Origin: Clostridiaceae bacterium
GTDB lineage: Bacteria; Bacillota; Clostridia; Lachnospirales; Lachnospiraceae
Length of the DNA stretch: 64,000 nt
Direction: 5' to 3'
Assembly: GCA_910575795.1 (NCBI GenBank)
Contig: CAJTGE010000010.1
Location: 99,742-163,741 of the forward strand
Translations under genes and position numbers: made by a program
Shown here: positions 54,545 to 62,626 of the stretch, in pieces
Layout of the letters: each line of letters opens with the position of its first letter
How positions within the stretch are numbered: position 1 is the stretch's first letter
The notes under the pieces: generated by a model
Databases searched by the model: none
Seen by the model: only the letters and a program-made list of their open reading frames with translations
Told to the model about the DNA's origin: nothing

Positions 54545-56311
54545 ATGAATAAAAAGGTGTTGGTTCTGGCGCCTCATCCGGATGATGAATTACTCATCGC
54601 AGGAGCGCTGATATATACCCTGAAAAAGAAAAAATACGACATTACGGTTGCCTATTTTACAGGCGATGACTCCCTGGCAGGCCGGGGCATGGTGAGAATG
54701 AGGGAAGCATTGGGGGCTTTGCGCGTATTGGGGATCCGCAAGGATCATATTGTCTTTTTAGGATACGGAAACAACTGGAAAGACGGGAGGCATCTCTATA
54801 ATATGCCGGAGGATAAGGCGGCTGTTTCCTATGCGGGTAAGAGGGAGACGTATGGCCTTGCGGATCATCCGGAATACTGTATGCTCAAATACGGGAAGCA
54901 CCACACGTATACCAGGCAGAATGCAAAGGCGGATATCCAAGCGCTCATTGTGGATATTCATGCGGATCTGTTGATCTGTGTGGATTTTGATTCACATGCG
55001 GATCACCGCGCGCTCTCATTATTATTTGAGGAGGCAATGGGAGAGATCCTGCGTACAGATGAAACGTATCAGCCAATTGTGTTAAAGAAATTTGCTTATG
55101 CCGGGATGAACAGCGCGAAATGGGATTACTATTATTCTCCCATGTTGGAGACTCAGCCGGGGTACGTCAGTGAACGTCTGGATCAGCGTTTTGAGTGTGA
55201 CAATCCGGTTTTCCGGTGGGAGGACCGGATTCAGCTTAACGTGCACAGGAGAACGAGGACAAGACATATCAGCAGCAATATCCTCTATAAAGCGGCGCGT
55301 GAACACAAATCGCAGGCGTTTGACAGGCGCGTGGGAACCTTTGCCAACGCGGATATGGCGTACTGGCAAAGGAGAACCGACAGTATTTCTTACAGGGCCA
55401 GGGTGACGGCTACGTCGGGAAGGGCAAAATATGTCAATGACTTTAAGATGATAGACTGCCCGAATGTGCTTAGCGGCGCGGATGAGAGTGTGGAAATACT
55501 GGGGGACTGCGCATGGATTCCGGATGAAGACGACAGCCGTCCCACGCTGTTTATGGATTTTGAGAATCCGGTCAGAATATCTATGGTTCATCTGTATGAA
55601 AATTTTTTGCCAGGGGAAAACATCATCAAGGCACAGCTTCTGTTTGATTCAGGCATGGCGGTTGCAGTTGACGCGATTGACCATAAGGGGAGAAAAACAG
55701 AGATTGTTTTTGAAACACAATATGATGTGAGGCATCTGGAGTTTCGGATATTGGAACGCGAAGGAACGAGATGCGGACTGACGGAATTTGAGGTCTATGA
55801 GGATATGGGGGAACAGGAAATCCCGTTGGAGCGATATCAGAGGCCAAAGAATCCGGTCAGAAATATCGAGAATGATCTCGATATTCTTTTGGAGAGGAGG
55901 TTTCACGGCATAGCTGTAAATCATGCGAAGGAGGGCTATTATTACGACCTGTATCAGCTATTGAGGGTGTGGGATGACACAGGATGTGAGCGGATTGGGA
56001 GCTGGCTGAAACAGAGAGAGTATACGGATGTGGCAATATACGGGATGGGGGACTTGGGGAGAAAGCTGCACCGGGATTTGGATAAAACAGGAATCCGTGT
56101 CGTATATACCATGGATCAGTACGCGGGAAGTATGACGGCAAGCGTTCCGGTTGTACGGTCGGACGTGTTTATGGATATGCCTGAGGTTGATGCGGTGATT
56201 GTAACCGTGATACACAGCTTTGCCGCTGTAAAACGGGATCTGGTTTCCAGAGGATGCGATGCAGGCCGGATCATCTCGTTGCAGGCCATCATAAATGAAG
56301 CAAGATATTGA
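54545..56311 (+). CDS. PIG-L deacetylase fused to a beta-sandwich and a Rossmann module
   Basis: 588-residue three-part protein. Residues 1-260 are a PIG-L/LmbE deacetylase with APHPDDELLIAGA and the second metal region VDFDSHADHRALS. Residues about 300-430 look like a discoidin/F5-F8-type beta-sandwich (VNDFKMIDCPNVLSGADESV, VRHLEFRILEREGTRCGLTE). From about residue 475 comes the cluster's helix plus Rossmann module (LLRVWDDTGCERIGSWLKQR, TDVAIYGMGDLGRKLHRDL). It probably deacetylates a glycan with help from a carbohydrate-binding domain, inference. The ribosome binding site is weak. Confidence 0.75.
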   Translation: MNKKVLVLAPHPDDELLIAGALIYTLKKKKYDITVAYFTGDDSLAGRGMVRMREALGALRVLGIRKDHIVFLGYGNNWKDGRHLYNMPEDKAAVSYAGKRETYGLADHPEYCMLKYGKHHTYTRQNAKADIQALIVDIHADLLICVDFDSHADHRALSLLFEEAMGEILRTDETYQPIVLKKFAYAGMNSAKWDYYYSPMLETQPGYVSERLDQRFECDNPVFRWEDRIQLNVHRRTRTRHISSNILYKAAREHKSQAFDRRVGTFANADMAYWQRRTDSISYRARVTATSGRAKYVNDFKMIDCPNVLSGADESVEILGDCAWIPDEDDSRPTLFMDFENPVRISMVHLYENFLPGENIIKAQLLFDSGMAVAVDAIDHKGRKTEIVFETQYDVRHLEFRILEREGTRCGLTEFEVYEDMGEQEIPLERYQRPKNPVRNIENDLDILLERRFHGIAVNHAKEGYYYDLYQLLRVWDDTGCERIGSWLKQREYTDVAIYGMGDLGRKLHRDLDKTGIRVVYTMDQYAGSMTASVPVVRSDVFMDMPEVDAVIVTVIHSFAAVKRDLVSRGCDAGRIISLQAIINEARY

Positions 56312-56336
56312 CGTGAACTTCAGAAAGGGGAGCCTT

Positions 56337-57368
56337 ATGATTCGATTATTGATATACGGAAAAGGGGATATTTACCATACAATCAAAAAGCTGATAGACT
56401 GGGAGCGCGTGATTCGGGTGGCATTTGTTGACAGCTATGCGCCGGAGAGTACGACGGAATGCATCGACGGAGAGGAAGAGGAAGTCATTCCCCCTTCTGA
56501 GATTTCCTGCCGGCAGTATGATTATATTTTATGCGCCAGTATCTATGAAGACGAGATGCGCAGGACGCTCAGAAAGCTCGAGGTTCCTGAGGAGAAGATC
56601 ATTTCCGGAAAACTCGATTGGGAAAATATATTGGAACACAGCTTTCTGTTCAATTTGTCACATGTGTCTGTGTACCAGAATGGGAATATTGACAGGGCGG
56701 TTCAGGCTGTCAGGGAGAGAAACCGGTTTTCTGACATCAGGCGGGGAGCGGAGTGGATCGATGAGAAGCTGTCCATTACAGGAGACGGCGCATGGGCAGT
56801 AGGGTATGACTATCTGTCGGTTTTGTGCAGGGTGCTGCAGATCATGGCGCCTGCGCATATCCTGGAGATGGGATTGGGGCAGAGCAGCAAGGTGATTATG
56901 AGCTATCAGAGGCACAGCGGCTGCAGCTATAAGATTATTGAGCAGGATGAGGCGTGGTACAATCTGTTTAAAAAGGAAAACCTGCGCCTGTCCGCCCAGG
57001 CGCAGGTTTTCGTGAAACCGATCAAGCAGATCCGGCATGAAGCGTATGGCGTCCATGTAAATACCTATGCGGATATCTCAGATGTGATTGCAGATGACAC
57101 ATATGACGTGATTTCCATTGACGGGCCATGGGGCTCTGACGGGATATCGCGGGTGGATATTCTTCCCTATATTCCCCGCTGCCTTAAGAGATCATGGTGT
57201 GTGCTCGTGGATGATTACGGGCGTGCAGGAGAAAAAAATATGGTCTATGAGCTGGAAAAGATTCTGAAAGAACATACGATCCGCTACCGAAAAAAGGCGT
57301 ATGGAACGTATCACCAGCTCTGCCTGCTTACCTCAGAGGACAATCCGTTTTTGTGCAGTTTATTCTGA
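56337..57368 (+). CDS. Rossmann module fused to a methyltransferase-like domain
   Basis: 343-residue protein. The Rossmann module forms the N-terminus (LLIYGKGDIYHTIKKLI, AFVDSYAPES, YILCASIYEDEMRRTLRKL, VPEEKII). A class I methyltransferase-like fold follows from about residue 160, with HILEMGLGQSSKVIMSYQ, IIEQDEAWYNLF and VISIDGPWGSDGISR. The SAM motif is near canonical, but activity is unproven. ATG 56337 is chosen because AGGGGAG lies six bases upstream. Confidence 0.7.
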   Translation: MIRLLIYGKGDIYHTIKKLIDWERVIRVAFVDSYAPESTTECIDGEEEEVIPPSEISCRQYDYILCASIYEDEMRRTLRKLEVPEEKIISGKLDWENILEHSFLFNLSHVSVYQNGNIDRAVQAVRERNRFSDIRRGAEWIDEKLSITGDGAWAVGYDYLSVLCRVLQIMAPAHILEMGLGQSSKVIMSYQRHSGCSYKIIEQDEAWYNLFKKENLRLSAQAQVFVKPIKQIRHEAYGVHVNTYADISDVIADDTYDVISIDGPWGSDGISRVDILPYIPRCLKRSWCVLVDDYGRAGEKNMVYELEKILKEHTIRYRKKAYGTYHQLCLLTSEDNPFLCSLF

Positions 57369-57391
57369 TGAGAGAATGATGGGAGAAGAAA

Positions 57392-58714
57392 ATGTCTTTA
57401 TGCAAAAAACTGATCCGCGGAGAGGAAACATTAGCCCTGGTGGGGCTGGGGTATGTGGGAATGCCGATTGCAGTCGCCTTTGCAGAGAGAGGGCTTAAGG
57501 TGACTGGCTTTGATCTAAATGAGGCCAAAATCCATCTGTATCAGTCCGGCATCGACCCGACCAGGGAAGTGGGCGATCCGGTGATTTCAAAGACAACGGT
57601 CCGGTTTACCTCGGATGAGACAAGCTTACAGGAGGCAAAGTTTATTATAGTGGCAGTTCCCACGCCTGTAAATACGGATCATACGCCTGATTTGACTCCG
57701 GTCATCGGCGCGTCCGAGATCGTGGGGCGTAATCTGGCAAAGGGCAGTATCATCGTGTATGAATCAACGGTTTATCCGGGATGTACGGAAGACATATGCA
57801 TTCCGATTCTTGAAAAACAGTCCGGGTTAAGGTGCGGACAGGATTTTAAGGTCGGCTACAGCCCGGAACGCATCAATCCCGGAGATCGGGTACACCGGCT
57901 TCAGAATATTAAAAAGATCGTATCCGGGATTGATAAAGAAGCTCTGGAAGAAATCAAAGAGGTGTATGATCTGGTAATTGAAGCCGGTACATACGCGGTT
58001 TCCAGCCTGCGGACAGCAGAAGCCGTCAAGGTGGTTGAAAACAGCCAGCGCGATATCAATATCGCATTTATGAATGAGCTGGCTATGATTTTTGATCGGA
58101 TGGATATTGATACAAATGAAGTGATTGATGGTATGAATACGAAATGGAATGCCCTTGGCTTTCGTCCCGGGCTGGTGGGAGGTCACTGTATCGGCGTTGA
58201 TCCCTATTATTTTACGTATGAAGCCGAGAAACTGGGGTATCACAGCCAGATTATTTTGAACGGCCGCATTGTAAATAACGGTATGGGCGCTTATATTGCA
58301 GACATGGCCGTCAGGCAGATGGTTGCCGCAGGGCAGGCGCCGAGGCGCTCAAAGGTGGTCATCCTGGGGCTGACATTTAAGGAGAACTGCCCGGATATAA
58401 GAAACAGTAAGGTATACGATATGATCCGGCAGTTGAATACATACGGCATCCACCCCCTGGTAGCGGATCCGTGGGCCGATGAGCAGGATGCGCTGCGGGA
58501 ATACGATGTAAGGCTTACGAAGCTGGAGGATATTTTCGGCGCGGACTGCGTGATCATTGCAGTTGCGCACAATATTTTTAAGGAAATGGGACTGGAGGCT
58601 GTCAAAAGGCTTTTTAAGGAGGGTGAAGACGCGGGAAAGGTCCTGATTGATGTAAAAGGGATTTATAAGCTGGATGAGATGAAACAGGCAAGGATCCGGT
58701 TTTGGAGGCTGTAG
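57392..58714 (+). CDS. UDP-N-acetylhexosamine 6-dehydrogenase
   Basis: 440-residue enzyme of the UDP-glucose/GDP-mannose dehydrogenase family, which oxidises C6 of a UDP-HexNAc to the uronic acid with two NAD. It has the NAD loop LALVGLGYVGMPIAVAFAE, the catalytic cysteine C266 in GGHCIGVDPYY, and the TviB/WbpO-like QRDINIAFMNELA and NALGFRPGLVG. The closest recognised types are WbpO/TviB (UDP-GalNAc or UDP-GlcNAc). It implies an acidic hexosaminuronate in the glycan. Confidence 0.85.
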   Translation: MSLCKKLIRGEETLALVGLGYVGMPIAVAFAERGLKVTGFDLNEAKIHLYQSGIDPTREVGDPVISKTTVRFTSDETSLQEAKFIIVAVPTPVNTDHTPDLTPVIGASEIVGRNLAKGSIIVYESTVYPGCTEDICIPILEKQSGLRCGQDFKVGYSPERINPGDRVHRLQNIKKIVSGIDKEALEEIKEVYDLVIEAGTYAVSSLRTAEAVKVVENSQRDINIAFMNELAMIFDRMDIDTNEVIDGMNTKWNALGFRPGLVGGHCIGVDPYYFTYEAEKLGYHSQIILNGRIVNNGMGAYIADMAVRQMVAAGQAPRRSKVVILGLTFKENCPDIRNSKVYDMIRQLNTYGIHPLVADPWADEQDALREYDVRLTKLEDIFGADCVIIAVAHNIFKEMGLEAVKRLFKEGEDAGKVLIDVKGIYKLDEMKQARIRFWRL

Positions 58715-58736
58715 TCCGGAATAAAGAAGGAATATT

Positions 58737-59921
58737 ATGAAAAAGGCAGGCATCATAACAGCGACAAGGGCGGAATACGGCCTCCTGTCGCCTGTTATCC
58801 GGGAACTGAGAAGGTTTGAGAATGACGCCTTCCAGGCGCAGCTCATTGTCACCGGGACGCATTTGAGCCGCGGGTACGGATATACGGTAAATGAGATCCG
58901 GGAGGATCAGCTCCGGATCGACCATGAGATCCCGGTGTCCGTTTCATCAGAAACCGTGGCGGACATATCGGCCAACCAGGCGGATATGCTGGTGAAGATG
59001 ACGGCTTTGTTCGCAGGCGAAGGATATGACGCGGTCGTGATCCTGGGAGACCGCTATGAGATGCTGGCCGCCGCCATGGCGGCAGTCAATACGCAAACCC
59101 CGGTTTTCCACATATGCGGGGGCGATATATCTGAGGGCGCAATCGACGACTGCATCAGGCACTGCATCACAAAGATGAGTTATCTCCATTTCCCGACCAA
59201 TGAAGAGAGCCGGAGGCGGGTCATCCAGCTCGGCGAGCAGCCGGATCGGGTGTTTAATTTCGGTTCGCCCGGCATGGATAATGTGATAGAAGCGGCGGAT
59301 ATGAGCAGGGAGGAAGCGCTTGGGACCATCGGGCTTGGCGCATGCCGGTATGCCCTCTGCACCTACCACCCGGTCACGCTGGGGAAAAACGGCGTAGAGC
59401 CTGCGCTTTCGGAATTAATGGAGGCGATGCGCGCATTTCCGGAAATCGAATTTATCGTGACAAAATCCAATGCGGACCAGGGAGGGGCCCGGATCAATGC
59501 CATACTGGAGCGGGAGGAGAAAACCATGCCCAACCTGCATGTGTATGCGTCGCTCGGCGTCAGGCGGTACCTGTCCCTGATGAGATACGCCTGCTTCGTC
59601 CTGGGCAATTCATCGAGCGGGCTCATGGAAGCGCCTGCATTCCACATCCCGACCGTGAATATCGGGGATCGTCAGAAAGGGAGGCTCCGGACAGAGGGAG
59701 TCATCGACTGCGGGGAAGACGCCCCTTCCATCATACAGGCGGTCCGGCTGGCTCTGTCGGATGCGTTCCGGGAGAAATGCGGGAAGGCGGAAAACCCGTA
59801 CGGGGACGGCCATGCAGGGGAGCGGATCGCCGAAAAAATCTATGAGGCGATCCATATGGATATCGATTTGAAGAAACCATTTTATGATATGTATGATAAG
59901 CAGGGGAGTACAGTGAAATGA
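58737..59921 (+). CDS. legG: LegG/NeuC-type hydrolysing NDP-sugar 2-epimerase
   Basis: 394-residue GT-B-fold enzyme that removes the nucleotide and inverts C2, making the free 2,4-diacetamido-6-deoxy-mannose used by LegI. Motifs: IITATRAEYGLLSPVIREL, VILGDRYEMLAAA, ICGGDISEGAIDD, LGNSSSGLMEAP and TVNIGDRQKGR. The diacetamido sugar is inferred from the LegC and LegH genes; NeuC proteins acting on UDP-GlcNAc look alike. It overlaps the next gene by four bases. Confidence 0.88.
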   Translation: MKKAGIITATRAEYGLLSPVIRELRRFENDAFQAQLIVTGTHLSRGYGYTVNEIREDQLRIDHEIPVSVSSETVADISANQADMLVKMTALFAGEGYDAVVILGDRYEMLAAAMAAVNTQTPVFHICGGDISEGAIDDCIRHCITKMSYLHFPTNEESRRRVIQLGEQPDRVFNFGSPGMDNVIEAADMSREEALGTIGLGACRYALCTYHPVTLGKNGVEPALSELMEAMRAFPEIEFIVTKSNADQGGARINAILEREEKTMPNLHVYASLGVRRYLSLMRYACFVLGNSSSGLMEAPAFHIPTVNIGDRQKGRLRTEGVIDCGEDAPSIIQAVRLALSDAFREKCGKAENPYGDGHAGERIAEKIYEAIHMDIDLKKPFYDMYDKQGSTVK

Positions 59922-61036
59922 AGGCTCTGGTAATCGGATACGGGTCTATGGGCAGGAGAAGGATACGGCTTCTGCGCGGGCTTGTTGAAAATGTGGATAT
60001 TGTATGTGTGGACAGCCGCGCGGACCGGCTTTTGCAGGCCGGGGAGGCGGGCTTTGCGTGTTTCGCGGATCTGGGGCGGGCAATAGAAGAAAAACCGCAT
60101 GTGGCGTTTGTTTGCACATCGCCGGGAGGCCATGCTGAGATGATTGTAAAACTGGTTGAAGCCGGGATCCACGTCTTTACGGAACTGAACCTTACGGATA
60201 ACGGCTATGATGAGATAAAGAGAAAGGCCGCATCGCATAACGTCACGGTGTTTCTTTCCAGCACCATGCTTTACAGAAAGCAGACAGAGATGATCGGCCA
60301 TCTTGTAAAAAAGCAGACAAAACCGCTGACGTATCTTTACCATGTGGGACAGTATCTGCCGGACTGGCATCCGTGGGAGAAGTATCAGGACTTTTTTATC
60401 GGGAAGAAAGAGACAAACGGCGTGCGGGAGATCTTCGCTATCCAGCTCCCGTGGCTGATTGAGGTGTTTGGGAAGGCTGCCTCGTTATCTGTGCATAAAC
60501 AGAGATGTACGGCTCTGGAGATTGCGTTCGACGACAGCATTACAGCCTGCCTGCGGCATGAAAACGGGACACTGGGGATCTTTACGGCGGATGTGGTTTC
60601 CAGAAAGGCATCCACGCGGCTGGAGGTCATCGGGGAAGAGCTCCATCTGCTCTGGGAAGGTGGGAATGACGTTTCCGTCCTGGATGTTTCCACCGGGCAA
60701 TGGGAGATTATGGAAGCATATGAATCAACTGAGCACATAGACGGGTATGCGGAGCATATCACGGAAGATCCGTACCGGGATGAAATCAGGGACTTTTTAA
60801 AAGCCGTGTATGAGGGAGGCAGCCCGGCGTATTCGCTGGATAAGGATGCGTATGTTCTTTCTTTGATTGACAGGATTGAGGGGAAAAGCGATGAAGGTAT
60901 GTTTTACCGGGCTGGGCTCGATTGCCGGGCGGCATATACGGAACTTAAGGGAGCTTCTGGGGGACCGGGTGCAGATCACGGTTGTGAGGAGCGGCAAGGG
61001 AGCGGCGGCGGGCCCGGATACTGCTTCCCTCATTGA
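59918..61036 (+). CDS. Gfo/Idh/MocA-family oxidoreductase (2), with an abnormal C-terminal extension
   Basis: 372 residues. Residues 1-325 are a normal NAD-dependent sugar oxidoreductase: LVIGYGSMGRRRIRLLRGL, VCTSPGGHAEMIV, the catalytic glutamate region VFTELNL, and a beta-sheet domain ending with RIEGKSD. The last about 48 residues are Gly/Cys-rich and are merely the start of the next gene read in another frame. The true end may be a TGA at the next gene's ATG, lost through a one-base change in the G4A4 run at 60880-60887. Ptm-cluster oxidoreductases of this type accompany legionaminic acid genes. Confidence 0.75.
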   Translation: MKALVIGYGSMGRRRIRLLRGLVENVDIVCVDSRADRLLQAGEAGFACFADLGRAIEEKPHVAFVCTSPGGHAEMIVKLVEAGIHVFTELNLTDNGYDEIKRKAASHNVTVFLSSTMLYRKQTEMIGHLVKKQTKPLTYLYHVGQYLPDWHPWEKYQDFFIGKKETNGVREIFAIQLPWLIEVFGKAASLSVHKQRCTALEIAFDDSITACLRHENGTLGIFTADVVSRKASTRLEVIGEELHLLWEGGNDVSVLDVSTGQWEIMEAYESTEHIDGYAEHITEDPYRDEIRDFLKAVYEGGSPAYSLDKDAYVLSLIDRIEGKSDEGMFYRAGLDCRAAYTELKGASGGPGADHGCEERQGSGGGPGYCFPH

Positions 61037-61814
61037 CCGGATCTGCGCCGGGGCGGGAGAGCTGGAAGGATTCTATGACGCGCTGTTTATCACGAACCCC
61101 ACCTTCCTGCACTATGACACGCTTCTGGAGTACCACCGCTTCAGCGATGCTTTTTTTATCGAAAAGCCTGTGTTCATGGATGGGACTGAGGACTTGCTGC
61201 CGTTTAAAGACAGCGGGAAGGCGTATTATGTGGCGTGCCCGCTGCGGTATATGGGCGCCATCCAATACCTGAAGGGGCATGTGGATTTTAAGAAGGTCCG
61301 TTCCGCACGCTGCATTTCGTCAAGCTATCTCCCGGACTGGCGACCGGGGACCGATTATCGGAATACGTACAGTGCGCGCCGGGACATGGGCGGGGGCGTT
61401 TCGGCGGATCTGATCCATGAATGGGATTATATCCAATATTTGATGGGTATGCCAAACCATGTAAAATGTATCATGGGAAAAAAATCATGCCTGGAAGTCG
61501 ATGCGGATGATATAGCGGTCTATATAGCGGACTATGATGACAAGGTTGTGGAGATCCATCTGGACTATTTTGGGAGGAGGCCGCAGAGGAAACTGGAGCT
61601 GTACTGTGATGATGAAACTGTGTCGGTGGATCTGATTGGCCAGAAGATTGACTTTCTGGTAAGAGGGGAAACCATATGCTTCCATCAGGGCCGGGATGAT
61701 TACCAGAAGCGGGAACTGGAGCACTTTCTGGAGATTGTAAACGGGACAATACGTAGTGATAATGATTTGGAGGAGGCGCGCAGGGTGTTGCGCCTTACGA
61801 GGGGGGAGCTATGA
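60891..61814 (+). CDS. Gfo/Idh/MocA-family oxidoreductase (3)
   Basis: 307-residue sugar oxidoreductase-like protein with the Rossmann start VCFTGLGSIAGRHIRNLREL, the catalytic EKP in FFIEKPVFM (about residue 95), CPLRYMGAIQYL, and the histidine region VSADLIHEWDYIQYL. It overlaps the preceding oxidoreductase by 146 bases as that gene now reads, and the following CMP-sugar gene by four. Likely role: oxidation or reduction of a nucleotide sugar or nonulosonate precursor, inferred from context. Confidence 0.82.
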   Translation: MKVCFTGLGSIAGRHIRNLRELLGDRVQITVVRSGKGAAAGPDTASLIDRICAGAGELEGFYDALFITNPTFLHYDTLLEYHRFSDAFFIEKPVFMDGTEDLLPFKDSGKAYYVACPLRYMGAIQYLKGHVDFKKVRSARCISSSYLPDWRPGTDYRNTYSARRDMGGGVSADLIHEWDYIQYLMGMPNHVKCIMGKKSCLEVDADDIAVYIADYDDKVVEIHLDYFGRRPQRKLELYCDDETVSVDLIGQKIDFLVRGETICFHQGRDDYQKRELEHFLEIVNGTIRSDNDLEEARRVLRLTRGEL

Positions 61815-62620
61815 CCATATTATTTACGATCTGCGGACGAGCCGGGTCAAAGGGGTTTAAAAATAAAAATGTAAAAGAGATGAACGGCGTCCCGCTGGTT
61901 TATTACACGCTTGCCGCGATAAAGGGGTATGCGGACCGGCATGGGGAGGACGATATCCGGGTGGCGGTGAATACAGACAGTAAGGAACTTAAGGATATCA
62001 TAAAGGCGCAGAAGGCGGTGTGCGGCATCGAATACGTGCGCCGGAAAGAGGAGCTTGCCGGCGATGCGGTTCCTAAGATCGATGTGATCCGGGATACGTA
62101 CCTGGCGGTGAAGGGAAACAGGGCGGTGGATGTGGCAGTGGATCTGGATATCACATCGCCGCTGCGCACAGTCGGGGATGTGGAACATGCAATCAGGGAG
62201 CTTTTGGTGAACCCGGAGTATGATCTGGTGTACAGCGTGGTGGAAGCGAGAAGAAGCCCATATTTTAATCTGGTGGAACAGTCCGCGGACGGTTTTTTTC
62301 ACACGGTCTGTGAAGGGAACCTGACCGCCAGGCAGCAGGCGCCGAAATGCTATGAGTTAAACGCGAGCATCTATGCATACCGCCCGGAGTTCCTGGAGGG
62401 GAACATTGATAAAGCGATATCCGCGTACCGTACGGGGATTTCACTCATGAGGGATTACCTGGCGCTGGATATTGACTCAGAAGAGGATTTTGTGATGATG
62501 GAGATGCTGCACCGGTATTATATTGATACGCAGGAGGATATGAAAGCGTTGTATGCGGATGCAAAATGCATGCGGGACAGAGACAGCCAGACAGGGAATG
62601 ATAAGGAAAGACGGGGATGA
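61811..62620 (+). CDS. legF: CMP-legionaminic-acid-type cytidylyltransferase
   Basis: 269-residue CMP-sugar synthetase of the NeuA/LegF/PtmB type. It begins ILFTICGRAGSKGFKNKNVKE and has the metal site segment VDLDITSPLR and the substrate segment FHTVCEGNLTARQQAP, with LALDIDSEEDF near the end. It couples CTP to the nonulosonic acid made by LegI. It differs from PseF at 28781, in line with two separate pathways. ATGA overlap with the preceding gene. Confidence 0.88.
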   Translation: MTILFTICGRAGSKGFKNKNVKEMNGVPLVYYTLAAIKGYADRHGEDDIRVAVNTDSKELKDIIKAQKAVCGIEYVRRKEELAGDAVPKIDVIRDTYLAVKGNRAVDVAVDLDITSPLRTVGDVEHAIRELLVNPEYDLVYSVVEARRSPYFNLVEQSADGFFHTVCEGNLTARQQAPKCYELNASIYAYRPEFLEGNIDKAISAYRTGISLMRDYLALDIDSEEDFVMMEMLHRYYIDTQEDMKALYADAKCMRDRDSQTGNDKERRG

Positions 62621-62626
62621 CAGCCA

